DNA from: Microcystis aeruginosa W13-11
GTDB lineage: Bacteria; Cyanobacteriota; Cyanobacteriia; Cyanobacteriales; Microcystaceae
DNA: 19,225 nucleotides
Direction of reading: 5' to 3'
Assembly (NCBI GenBank): GCA_009995705.1
Contig: JAADBR010000076.1
Coordinates: forward strand, 1-19,225
Shown here: in pieces, positions 7,770 to 14,605 of the stretch
Position numbering within the stretch: position 1 is the first letter of the stretch
Layout: every line of letters begins with the position of its first letter
The notes under the pieces: model-generated
Seen by the model: only the letters and a program-made list of their open reading frames with translations
Told to the model about the DNA's origin: nothing
Database searches by the model: none
Position numbers and translations under genes: made by a program

Positions 7770-8004
7770 TTTTTCTAAAGGAAAACGAGGGGCGCTCATT
7801 TCCTCTAAGGGAAAAACACGCATTACCATTTATCTAGATGATGAGATTCTAGCTTATTTTCGAGAACAGGCTGAAACCGCAGGAATGGGTTATCAAACCC
7901 TAATTAATGAGGCTTTAAAACAATATATCCAATTTTCTTCTGAGCGATCGCTCACTCAGTCCGATTTACGCCGTATTCTTCGGGAAGAATTATCAGTTAA
8001 CTGA
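7753..8004 (+). CDS. brnA: BrnA-type antitoxin (CopG/ribbon-helix-helix-like)
   Basis: An 83-residue protein starting MRKEYDFSKGKRGAL, a hallmark opening of BrnA antitoxins, followed by GKTRITIYLDDEILAYFREQ (beta strand and first helix of a ribbon-helix-helix domain) and GMGYQTLINEALKQYI (second helix). BrnA binds BrnT and represses the shared operon. The frame is open from an ATG at 7717, but the motif and overlap with brnT favour ATG 7753. Here the toxin gene lacks its 5' half, so BrnA is an orphan and its native promoter has been separated. Expression would have to come from within the IS607 end. A HIP1 palindrome lies inside the gene (7944-7951) and another just after it (8028-8035). Confidence 0.8.
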   Translation: MRKEYDFSKGKRGALISSKGKTRITIYLDDEILAYFREQAETAGMGYQTLINEALKQYIQFSSERSLTQSDLRRILREELSVN

Positions 8005-8489
8005 TCGCTGTGTTGTTCTGAGGAATAGCGATCGCTTTTTAATTTTTTCTTGTCAAAGTTTACTTAAACGGTAAGAGGAGTAATTTTGTAGAGATGTGCT
8101 AAATTGGAACAGCAATTCTAAATTTGCCCTGTGGCAAGGCTTTTGGGGGTTAGTTGGCATAATACGGGGTAAAATTCAATAGGATGGCGAATTTCATTTC
8201 ACGAGTCTTTGGGCTTTTGACGTGATAGTACACCCAAAGTTGCCCCAAAAATCCCCCTTTAAAATGTTCTTTAAATCCCTAAAAGGCTTGCTGTATCTAA
8301 AACTGAGAATTGCTGAGACACAGAGTACACAAAGATCGATCCTATGTAAGTTAAACTTATCACACAGAACCTAGAAGAGCCAAGGATCCCGTCCGCCCGT
8401 AAGCTTATGGCCGTTGATGACTTCTCTTGGGGTGAAGGGGATCCATCCATACCCAAACCAAACTGCGGCTGGTAAATTAGTAAATAATA
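8005..8489. other. Gene-free stretch between brnA and the methyltransferase
   Basis: No convincing gene. It includes a HIP1 palindrome followed by a T-run (8028-8040), which could act as a weak terminator for brnA, the 11-mer AAGGCTTGCTG at 8283-8293 shared with 494-504, and a segment bounded by two GGATCC sites (8393 and 8439). A 61-codon minus-strand frame (8271-8456) has no family resemblance. I see no clear promoter for the methyltransferase. Confidence 0.4.
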
Positions 8490-9299
8490 ATGTCAAAAAT
8501 TAAAAGTCCCTTGCGTTATCCGGGGGGGAAATCCCGGGCAATTAAGCAAATTCTGCCGCAAATTCCTGTGAATATTAGGGAATATCGAGAACCTTTTTTT
8601 GGTGGTGGTTCTGTGTTTTTTGCTGTTAAGCAACTCTTGGGACAGCAAATAAAAACCTATGGGATTAATGACTTAAATTATGATTTATATTGTTTCTGGC
8701 AATGCGCTCAAGAAAATATTGAGTTATTGGTAGCAAAAATAACAGAAGTTAAACATAAATATGATAGCGGACGAGAATTATTTCAAGATTTGACAAGGGA
8801 GGATTTAAAGTTAACCGACTTTGAGAAAGCAGTGCGTTTTTTTATCTTAAATCGGATTACTTTTTCGGGAACAGTGGATTCGGGGGGGTATTCTCAAGCA
8901 GCTTTTACCAGTCGATTTACTGATTCATCAATAGCCAGATTAACTCAAATCGCGCCGCTATTAGCATCAGTAAAAATTACTAACCAAGACTACGAAGAAT
9001 TATTATTTGCTGAGGGAAAAGAAGTTTTTATCTTTCTCGATCCCCCCTACTATAGTGCCACAAAATCCCGTTTGTACGGTGTAAGAGGTAATTTACATAC
9101 CAGCTTCGATCATCAACGTTTTGCCGATAATATGCATCAATGTCAGGCTAAATGGTTAATTACCTACGATGATTGTCCAGAGATACGAAAACTCTTTGAT
9201 TTTGCCCATATTATCGAGTGGAATCTTCAGTATGGCATGAATAATTATAAACAAGGAGCGGCGGCATCTGGTAGGGAATTAATAATCAAAAATTATTAG
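8490..9299 (+). CDS. D12-class DNA adenine-N6 methyltransferase (Dam-like)
   Basis: A 269-residue protein with the D12/alpha-class architecture: PLRYPGGKSRA (residues 7-17), the SAM-binding EPFFGGGSVFF (34-44), a target recognition region in the middle (SGTVDSGGYSQAAFTSRF) and the catalytic DPPY at 184-187, then WLITYDDCPEIR. It transfers a methyl group from SAM to adenine N6 in a specific DNA site. Dam and DpnM of this class methylate GATC; the site here cannot be read from sequence. The N-terminus starts with the family's usual short lead to PGGK, supporting ATG 8490. No endonuclease gene is seen on either side, so it appears solitary or has lost its partner. Confidence 0.88.
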   Translation: MSKIKSPLRYPGGKSRAIKQILPQIPVNIREYREPFFGGGSVFFAVKQLLGQQIKTYGINDLNYDLYCFWQCAQENIELLVAKITEVKHKYDSGRELFQDLTREDLKLTDFEKAVRFFILNRITFSGTVDSGGYSQAAFTSRFTDSSIARLTQIAPLLASVKITNQDYEELLFAEGKEVFIFLDPPYYSATKSRLYGVRGNLHTSFDHQRFADNMHQCQAKWLITYDDCPEIRKLFDFAHIIEWNLQYGMNNYKQGAAASGRELIIKNY

Positions 9300-9300
9300 T

Positions 9301-9332
9301 GCGATGCCGAAGGCACTGCGTAGCAGTACGCT
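9301..9332. repeat. Short hairpin repeat after the methyltransferase
   Basis: The sequence GCGATGCCGAAGGC followed by ACTGC-GTA-GCAGT and ACGC forms a small hairpin typical of interspersed GC-rich repeats in cyanobacterial intergenic DNA. It could also act as a weak terminator for the methyltransferase, though no T-run follows. Confidence 0.35.
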
Positions 9333-9394
9333 AATCTTATAGCGATTGTCCCCAAGACAATAGGAGACAATTTCCCATCCCTAGTTAACAATAA

Positions 9395-9467
9395 CGGGTA
9401 CGGTAGGGATCGAACCTACAACCGTCCGCTTAGAAGGCGGATGCTCTATCCATTGAGCTACGTACCC
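9395..9467 (-). tRNA. trnR: tRNA-Arg(UCU)
   Basis: A 73-nt cloverleaf on the minus strand. The acceptor stem is GGGTACG/CGTACCC, D-arm GCTC/GAGC, anticodon stem TCCGC/GCGGA around the loop CTTCTAA (anticodon TCT), and T-arm GTAGG/CCTAC with loop TTCGATC. Discriminator base is G and CCA is not encoded. It decodes AGA, an A-starting codon, so its A37 is expected to carry t6A. A well-formed promoter lies just upstream (9479-9507). Confidence 0.97.
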
Positions 9468-9478
9468 AAGAAAGCACA

Positions 9479-9507
9479 ATTATAGATTATAGCTCCAACA
9501 GTGACAA
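9479..9507 (-). promoter_or_regulatory. Sigma70-type promoter for tRNA-Arg
   Basis: On the minus strand TTGTCA (9502-9507) and TATAAT (9479-9484) are 17 bp apart, close to the vegetative consensus. Transcription would start about 5 nt ahead of the mature tRNA end at 9467. A second TATAAT lies at 9486-9491 but lacks a matching -35. Confidence 0.7.
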
Positions 9508-9555
9508 GTGGTAGGACTAATTTTCGCCGTCGCCCCTCTTTGCCACTGTCCGAGC

Positions 9556-10695
9556 TTAATGATGGTGGTGATGTCCGTGGTGATGATGGTGATCGGAATG
9601 AATGTGAGGAATTGTTACAGAACTATTGACAGATAAAGCCTCTTGTGATAGGAGAGCTTCGATATGTTCCTCGGCCCAATCGGCAGCCATCCGGCAAAAT
9701 TCGGGGTTATCGTTGACACAGGCCATCTGCACATAATTAACCTGGTCGTGTTTGCGGCGTAAAGCTTCGATAATATGCTCCACATCCAGTAAAGTTTCGT
9801 GATTTTCCGTAGCAAAGCCAATCGGCATGAAAATTAAAGCTTTGGCCCCCAATTCGATTAAATTCTTCGCCGCTAACTCTGCATTCGGTTGCGTCCATTT
9901 AATTAAGGGGGTTTGGTGATTTAACCAACCCACAGAGATCAAGGGATAACGATAGATTAATTTTTCCCGGATTAACTCGTATAAAGCTTGACTTTCATCG
10001 ATTCCCGACGTAAATCCCTTAGCTTCGTGGGGACAACCGTGATTCATTAAAATAATGCCAATTTGCGAGGGAAGACAGCTACTAGCTACCTCAGCAGCGA
10101 TTTTGTCTTCCACTAACCGCGCCATTAGATCTATATAAGCGGGTTGGTTATAAAACGAGGGAATATAGCGCAATCCTTTAACCCAATGTTCCCCCGTTTG
10201 TCCCTGAGCTAAAGCTTTATTAACCTGTTCGATCGCAATGCCACTGGTAAAGATAGAATCAACCACGAGGAGAGGATAGATCAAAATTTTCTCGAATCCC
10301 CCTTCGCGGATTTCCGTTAATACCTGTGCCGGTAAAAAAGGCGCACAGAAGTTGAACGCTTTGAATACCTCCACCCGATTACCCCATTTTGCCTGTAAAT
10401 TGCGCTCGATTTCCTGTCTTTGATGCTCAAAAATGTGGTTATGGGGAGAAATAAAGTGATTATGCTGGTGCTGCCATTCGTGTAGGTCAAATAGGGCCAA
10501 TAATTTCGCTAGGGGAGGATAAACCCAAGTCGGCACAGGAGCGAACTTAGCCGTCAGCAGATTTAAGGCCTGTTCATTATAGTTGGCGAAGTCCTCATAA
10601 CTCTCCACTTCCCCGTACCCCATCAATAATACCGCCACTCGGTCGCCGTGGTTGTGGGTAGCGGCTAACGGTTGTTGATCTGAAATGGCAACCAC
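9556..10695 (-). CDS. Ferrochelatase-like class II chelatase with C-terminal His tail
   Basis: A 379-residue protein with two chelatase half domains. Features of the HemH fold are seen: VLLMGYGEVESYEDF at the N-terminus, IGIILMNHGCPHEAKGF (catalytic-type His near residue 219), SVGWLNHQTPLIKW, and ALIFMPIGFATENHETL (catalytic-type Glu after NH). Class II chelatases insert a divalent metal into a tetrapyrrole. Unlike the main cyanobacterial HemH there is no C-terminal Chl-binding helix; instead the protein ends in a run of about ten His (HSDHHHHHGHHHHH). Start is GTG at 10693-10695; no better upstream start is visible. It is monocistronic, divergent from the DUF2993 gene. Metal and substrate are not determined by the sequence; it may be a ferrochelatase paralogue or a Ni/Co chelatase. 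Confidence 0.75.
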   Translation of the reverse strand: MVAISDQQPLAATHNHGDRVAVLLMGYGEVESYEDFANYNEQALNLLTAKFAPVPTWVYPPLAKLLALFDLHEWQHQHNHFISPHNHIFEHQRQEIERNLQAKWGNRVEVFKAFNFCAPFLPAQVLTEIREGGFEKILIYPLLVVDSIFTSGIAIEQVNKALAQGQTGEHWVKGLRYIPSFYNQPAYIDLMARLVEDKIAAEVASSCLPSQIGIILMNHGCPHEAKGFTSGIDESQALYELIREKLIYRYPLISVGWLNHQTPLIKWTQPNAELAAKNLIELGAKALIFMPIGFATENHETLLDVEHIIEALRRKHDQVNYVQMACVNDNPEFCRMAADWAEEHIEALLSQEALSVNSSVTIPHIHSDHHHHHGHHHHH

Positions 10696-10893
10696 GTTTT
10701 TAACCCCGATTTTCTAAGTGAAAAACGCTATATCACTGGGATAGTAGCGTTCTTCTATCCTATCCCCCCGCACGCGATAGACCGCTAAAAATTTATAACC
10801 TCTACAGAATCATACAGATTGCTTATCATCCTGATTAATAAAACGATATGTAAAGAAACTTTAAATAATGTTAAGATCGTAGTAGTTCTACCT

Positions 10894-11652
10894 ATGAGAG
10901 ATATGACAGCAGGCGTGTTTGGTAGCTTACCTTTTCCCAATCAGAGCGGCGATCGACTCATCAGTAAAGTGGTGAGTGCTGCGATCGCTGCATTATTCAA
11001 ACGCACAGGTCAGCTGACAGCGACTGTCCGTGCCGAACCCGTAGCCAAATTACTGCAAGGCAGTATCGACGGTTTTGACTTTATCGGTCAGTCGATGCTC
11101 ATGTACAATGGCCTAGGCATCGAAGCCATGGAATTGTATGTGCAAGCGGTGGCGATCGATTTTAGTGCCATTTTTACCGGACAGGTGAAACTCCGTCAAC
11201 CGACGCGGGCCACTTTGCGGGTAGTTTTAACGGAAGAAGACTTAACCACCTCTTTTAATACACCTTTTATTGTCGAAAAACTGCAAAGATTAGAGTACGA
11301 AGGTAAATCAATTCACTGTCAGAATACAGAATTAATTCTCAATGATGATAAAACTTTAACTCTGAAAAGTCTAATTAAATTGGCAGAAGAAGAACCGATT
11401 CTGCTAGAAATGACCACGGCTGTGGTTGTGGAAGAACGGCGAAAAATTCAATTTGTTGATGTGGTTTACCAAGGGGACGAAAGATCAAAAGCTTTAGGAG
11501 AAGCTTTAATCAGCCATGTTAACAACCTCATGGATTTAGATAAGTTTGCTCTCGATGGTACTCAATTAAGGGTCGATCGACTACGTTTAAAAGATAAACA
11601 GATTATTTTTTATGGTATCGCCGACATTGAGCGTTTTCCCAAAAGAAAATAG
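10894..11652 (+). CDS. DUF2993 (LmeA-like) protein
   Basis: A 252-residue protein from ATG 10894, preferred over the upstream ATG 10819 because family members begin near MTAGVFGSLPFPNQSG. It carries the DUF2993 pattern: GDRLISKVVSAAIAALF, the amphipathic TATVRAEPVAKLLQGSIDGFDFIGQSM and a beta-rich body (LRVVLTEEDLTTSFNTPFI, KDKQIIFYGIADI). DUF2993 proteins are thought to bind lipids or act at the envelope (mycobacterial LmeA acts on lipomannan); the role in cyanobacteria is unknown. No signal peptide or membrane helix is evident from this start. A HIP1 site lies inside the gene (10981-10988). Confidence 0.75.
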   Translation: MRDMTAGVFGSLPFPNQSGDRLISKVVSAAIAALFKRTGQLTATVRAEPVAKLLQGSIDGFDFIGQSMLMYNGLGIEAMELYVQAVAIDFSAIFTGQVKLRQPTRATLRVVLTEEDLTTSFNTPFIVEKLQRLEYEGKSIHCQNTELILNDDKTLTLKSLIKLAEEEPILLEMTTAVVVEERRKIQFVDVVYQGDERSKALGEALISHVNNLMDLDKFALDGTQLRVDRLRLKDKQIIFYGIADIERFPKRK

Positions 11653-11761
11653 GCAATCATCAACGGGTCTAAAAATAGCAAGGGTTTTACAAACTTTACC
11701 CTAAAAATGAAGTATAACCTGGTTTGCTATTGACTCCTGAATCCCCAAAACGAAAACCTCG

Positions 11762-11779
11762 TATCTCACCATTGAGATA
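11762..11779. terminator. Hairpin between DUF2993 gene and yidD (possible terminator)
   Basis: Perfect 7-bp stem TATCTCA/TGAGATA with a 4-nt loop CCAT lies between two convergent genes. It could help end transcription from both sides, but there is no adjoining T-run, so this is tentative. Confidence 0.3.
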
Positions 11780-11792
11780 ACTGCTGTGGCTT

Positions 11793-12023
11793 TTAATCGT
11801 GCTTGTGGCTACAGGGAGGCACAGGATCGTAACCTCCGGGGTGAAAGGGATGACAACGGAGAATACGCTTAACTGCTAACCCAGAACCCCGCAGCACACC
11901 AAAGCGATCAATCGCTTCCATGGCATACTGGGAACAGGTGGGTTGAAAACGACAGGAAGGGGGAAATAGCGGCGAAATAAACCGTCGATATACCTTAATT
12001 AAGCCAATAAAAATTCCTTTCAT
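11793..12023 (-). CDS. yidD: Membrane protein insertion efficiency factor YidD
   Basis: A 76-residue protein with all YidD hallmarks: short hydrophobic/basic N-terminus ([18 protein letters not shown]), the Cys-rich [16 protein letters not shown], then [29 protein letters not shown]. It is a small peripheral membrane protein that assists YidC/Sec insertion of membrane proteins. A GTG at 12030-12032 would add three residues, but GAGGTG itself is the Shine-Dalgarno sequence, six bases before ATG 12021-12023, so I use the ATG. It is divergent from the kinase gene at 12079, with only 55 bp shared upstream. Confidence 0.92.
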   Translation of the reverse strand: MKGIFIGLIKVYRRFISPLFPPSCRFQPTCSQYAMEAIDRFGVLRGSGLAVKRILRCHPFHPGGYDPVPPCSHKHD

Positions 12024-12078
12024 CAATGTCACCTCGATCGCCTAAACTAAATAGATAGTCAATTTTCGCTTTTGCCAC

Positions 12079-12765
12079 GTGGAACTATCCCACTCTCTCC
12101 TATTTTCGATCGGTTTAGTCGCCTGTTACCTGGCTGTTCTGATTCTGATCGCTGAAAAATTAAAAAGTGTTTTCAGTACCGATGGCGAAATTACCCGCAA
12201 AGTTGTCCACATTGGCACAGGAAACGTCATCCTTTTTGCCTGGTGGTTAAATATCCCCGCTTGGGTGGGAATGAGTGCGGCCATCCTAGCGGCAATTATT
12301 GCTATCCTATCCTATTTTTTCCCCATTTTACCCAGTCTTAATAGTGTTGGTCGCCGCAGTTGGGGAACTTTTTTTTATGCTGTTAGTATCGGTGTTCTCG
12401 TGGCTTATTTTTGGCCAATTTCTCACCCCGAATACGCGGCAATGGGTATTTTAATTATGGCTTTAGGAGACGGATTAGCAGCCCTAGTGGGACAAAATTT
12501 TGGTCAACATCCCTACAAAATTTTTGGCAGTGGCAAAAGTCTGGAAGGTTCCCTAACGATGTTAGGAGTCAGCTTTCTAGTCAGCTTGATTATTTTATCT
12601 TTTATTAATGGCATGAATCCGCCAATTGTTTTAGTATCTTTATTAACAGCGATCGGAGCTACTATTCTAGAAACTTTCTCGAAACTAGGTATAGATAATC
12701 TCACTGTACCGATTGGTAGCGCCGCCATTGCCCATTTTCTTACCCAAATTTTCATCTCAAGCTAG
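12079..12765 (+). CDS. Phytol kinase-like (VTE5/DGK-type) membrane protein
   Basis: A 228-residue polytopic protein of the CdsA-like/SEC59-DGK1-VTE5 superfamily. Motifs: GEITRKVVHIGTGNVILF near residue 40, NSVGRRSWGTFFYAVSIG in the middle, then MALGDGLAALVGQNFG with the acidic GD pair and FGSGKSLEGSLTML, the signature of CTP-dependent polyprenol/phytol kinases. It would phosphorylate phytol freed from chlorophyll, feeding tocopherol or chlorophyll synthesis. About seven hydrophobic segments. Start is GTG at 12079; there is no clear ribosome site, so the start is less certain than the family. Confidence 0.85.
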   Translation: MELSHSLLFSIGLVACYLAVLILIAEKLKSVFSTDGEITRKVVHIGTGNVILFAWWLNIPAWVGMSAAILAAIIAILSYFFPILPSLNSVGRRSWGTFFYAVSIGVLVAYFWPISHPEYAAMGILIMALGDGLAALVGQNFGQHPYKIFGSGKSLEGSLTMLGVSFLVSLIILSFINGMNPPIVLVSLLTAIGATILETFSKLGIDNLTVPIGSAAIAHFLTQIFISS

Positions 12766-12837
12766 TCTATACCAGCTTATTCACAAGGGACGAATCTAAA
12801 ACCTCATTGGTTAAGCTAAGTAGGGAGGCACAATTAT

Positions 12838-12905
12838 TTGTTGGGATGGGTTAGTGGTAGCGTAACATGATCGGGTGTTGGGTTTCATGCTTCGACCCAA
12901 CCTAC
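12838..12905. repeat. Dispersed cyanobacterial intergenic repeat with hairpin
   Basis: The segment GATGGGTTAGTGGTAGCG ... GTTGGGT ... ACCCAACCTAC resembles a widely dispersed cyanobacterial repeat (tgggtt-ag-ggc-gcgtaac ... gttgggttt-cccaacctac). A hairpin is formed by GTTGGGT (12877-12883) and ACCCAAC (12895-12901) with an 11-nt loop. It fills the gap between the kinase gene and the epimerase gene. The match to the dispersed family is from memory of its pattern. Confidence 0.55.
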
Positions 12906-12909
12906 GTTC

Positions 12910-12941
12910 TGATAACTGATAACTGATGACTGATAACTGAT
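12910..12941. repeat. TGATAAC heptamer tandem repeat abutting a start codon
   Basis: Units TGATAAC, TGATAAC, TGATGAC, TGATAAC and a final TGAT run end to end directly into the ATG at 12942. This is a short tandemly repeated repetitive sequence of the kind common in cyanobacteria. The same unit recurs at 16037-16059. No Shine-Dalgarno sequence remains in front of the epimerase gene. Confidence 0.85.
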
Positions 12942-13814
12942 ATGACTTTTACTATCACTCAAAACCAAAATCAATACCTTACCTATTGTCTCAAGGATGA
13001 AGAGGCTGACGCTTATCTGGAAGTGGTTCCTGCTAGAGGAGGAATCATCACCCGTTGGCAAATTTGCGGAGAAGATCTTTTATATCTGGACAGAGAAAGA
13101 TTCAAAGATCCTAACCTCAGCGTCCGAGGAGGAGTCCCGATTTTATTTCCTATCTGTGGCAATTTACCCGATAATACCTATCAACACCAAGGCCGAAGCT
13201 ATACCCTGAAACAACACGGATTTGCTCGTGATTTACCCTGGCAAGTCAGCAAACAAAGCAGCGAAACTGCCGCTAGTTTAACCCTAGAATTAAATAGTAA
13301 TGAAGCCACTCGTCAAGTCTATCCCTTTGATTTTCAATTAATCTTTACCTATCAACTGCAAGGAAACAGCCTCAAAATTTACCAAAAAGTAGTTAATCTT
13401 TCCCCCGAAAAAATGCCCTTTTCTATCGGGTTCCATCCCTATTTTCAAGTGACCGATAAAACCCGATTATCCTTTGATATTCCCTCCTCCCAATACTTCG
13501 ACCAACGCACAAAAACCTTCCATTCCTACTCTGGCAACTTTGACTTTAATCTCGAAGAAATTGATGCCGCTTTTTCGCAAATTACGCGCCATCAAAGTAG
13601 TTTTAGTGATTCCTATCATCAGCGCCAAATTGTCCTCGGTTACGACGATCTCTATACAACTATAGTTTTTTGGACCCTGAAAGATAAAAATTATATCTGT
13701 CTCGAACCTTGGAGCGCTCCCCGCAACGCCCTTAACACAGGCGAACATTTGACCTACTTAGAACCCCAGAGCAGCCGCGAGGCGATCGTGGAAATGCGAG
13801 TCAATCAAATTTAA
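12942..13814 (+). CDS. Aldose 1-epimerase family protein
   Basis: A 290-residue beta-sandwich protein of the galactose mutarotase superfamily. Visible features: ARGGIITRWQICGEDLLYLD (residues 31-50), VRGGVPILFPICGNLPDN, QHGFARDLPW with the first catalytic His at 92, IGFHPYF with the second His at 165, and ICLEPWSAPRNALN with the catalytic Glu at 255. It likely interconverts alpha and beta anomers of a hexose or hexose-6-phosphate in the cytosol; the sugar cannot be assigned. The ATG at 12942 directly follows a heptamer repeat. tRNA-Lys follows 63 bp downstream but has its own promoter. Confidence 0.88.
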   Translation: MTFTITQNQNQYLTYCLKDEEADAYLEVVPARGGIITRWQICGEDLLYLDRERFKDPNLSVRGGVPILFPICGNLPDNTYQHQGRSYTLKQHGFARDLPWQVSKQSSETAASLTLELNSNEATRQVYPFDFQLIFTYQLQGNSLKIYQKVVNLSPEKMPFSIGFHPYFQVTDKTRLSFDIPSSQYFDQRTKTFHSYSGNFDFNLEEIDAAFSQITRHQSSFSDSYHQRQIVLGYDDLYTTIVFWTLKDKNYICLEPWSAPRNALNTGEHLTYLEPQSSREAIVEMRVNQI

Positions 13815-13822
13815 ATTACCCC

Positions 13823-13851
13823 TTGACTTAGCCCAAATAAGATGTTATGTT
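13823..13851 (+). promoter_or_regulatory. Sigma70-type promoter for tRNA-Lys (and possibly tsaB)
   Basis: TTGACT (13823-13828) and TATGTT (13846-13851) are exactly 17 bp apart, giving a start near 13858, about 20 nt before the tRNA. No terminator is visible between the tRNA and tsaB, so this promoter may serve both. Confidence 0.6.
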
Positions 13852-13877
13852 AGTAAATCGTGTGCAGAACACGAAAC

Positions 13878-13949
13878 GGGTCGCTAGCTCAGCGGTAGAG
13901 CACTCGGCTTTTAACCGATTGGTCTTGGGTTCGAATCCCAGGCGACCCA
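13878..13949 (+). tRNA. trnK: tRNA-Lys(UUU)
   Basis: A 72-nt cloverleaf: acceptor GGGTCGC/GCGACCC, D-arm GCTC/GAGC, anticodon loop CTTTTAA (anticodon TTT), T-arm TTGGG/CCCAG with loop TTCGAAT, discriminator A, no encoded CCA. The anticodon stem CTCGG/CCGAT has a C-T mismatch at its outer pair (27-43), which is unusual but tolerated in many tRNAs. It decodes AAA/AAG and is a t6A37 substrate. It lies 29 bp upstream of tsaB in the same direction. Confidence 0.97.
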
Positions 13950-13978
13950 TAAAAACTTACTGATATAGAAAGATTGAT

Positions 13979-14581
13979 TTGTCTTCCCCTGTTTACGGAT
14001 TAGCCTTGCATACCAGCAGTCCCCAACTAGGACTGGCCCTCTCTAATTTCAGCGATGATAGTCGTCAACAAAATTGGGACTTAGACAGGGACTTATCGAA
14101 CCTATTCCACCCCTATCTAAAACAGTTCCTAGCCCCCCAAAAATGGGCAGATTTAGCCTTTCTAGCCACTGCTAAGGGGCCGGGGAGCTTTACCAGTACC
14201 CGCATCGGTATAGTCACTGGTAGAACCCTAGCACAACAATTACAGCTACCGATTTTTACCGTCTCCAGTTTAGCGGCCCTTGCTTGGTCACAACGGGATT
14301 TTTATCCCCTCGATACCCATCTAGCCCTAGAAATGCCCGCAACTAGGGGAAAATTGTATGTGGGCATCTATCGGGGTAATCGGGTTTATTTAGCTGATAG
14401 CCTGATGACCCCAGAACAATGGCAGCAGACTTTAGAAAACTTAACTATTCCCTATCAAAGATTAGCCACACCCAGTTGTTTAGGCGTAAATGCCCCCGAT
14501 ATCCTCGATTTAGCCCATTTGGACTGGCAAACGGGAAAACGCCCCCATTGGTCGGAGGCACTACCATTTTACGGGATGTGA
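13979..14581 (+). CDS. tsaB: tRNA threonylcarbamoyladenosine biosynthesis protein TsaB
   Basis: A 200-residue protein of the ASKHA fold typical of TsaB: YGLALHTSSPQLGLALSN at the N-terminus (the first phosphate-binding-like strand pair), then FLATAKGPGSFTSTRIGIVTGRTLA (residues about 61-85), the hallmark TsaB segment, and LALEMPATRGKLYVGIY. TsaB is the scaffold partner of TsaD (with TsaE) in making t6A at position 37 of tRNAs that read A-starting codons. The start is a TTG at 13979 with no strong ribosome site. It lies 29 bp after tRNA-Lys(UUU), probably co-transcribed. Length is in the normal range and the frame is intact. Confidence 0.85.
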   Translation: MSSPVYGLALHTSSPQLGLALSNFSDDSRQQNWDLDRDLSNLFHPYLKQFLAPQKWADLAFLATAKGPGSFTSTRIGIVTGRTLAQQLQLPIFTVSSLAALAWSQRDFYPLDTHLALEMPATRGKLYVGIYRGNRVYLADSLMTPEQWQQTLENLTIPYQRLATPSCLGVNAPDILDLAHLDWQTGKRPHWSEALPFYGM

Positions 14582-14582
14582 T

Positions 14583-14604
14583 TAGGGTTTGCGGCAAAAA
14601 GTTT
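14583..14604 (-). repeat. Dispersed repeat, copy B (inverted copy of 698-719)
   Basis: This 22-bp segment is the exact reverse complement of 698-719. It starts two bases after the tsaB stop codon and is followed by GTGGGG-type sequence before the broken AAA ATPase gene. It may mark the breakpoint where the ATPase fragment joined tsaB. Confidence 0.7.
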
Positions 14605-14605
14605 C

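Noticed and set aside
8371..8500. Minus-strand frame reading WFGYGWIPFTPREVINGHK before a TAG
   Set aside because: It looks protein-like but is short, has no ATG, overlaps the methyltransferase start and matches no family I know.
10819..10893. N-terminal extension of the DUF2993 protein
   Set aside because: The extension starts in AT-rich promoter-like DNA and is unlike the family N-terminus.
12030..12032. GTG start for YidD
   Set aside because: The GTG is part of the GAGGTG ribosome site serving the ATG at 12021-12023.
12910..12941. CRISPR-like array
   Set aside because: The repeats are contiguous heptamers without spacers; no cas genes or spaced direct repeats occur anywhere in the window.
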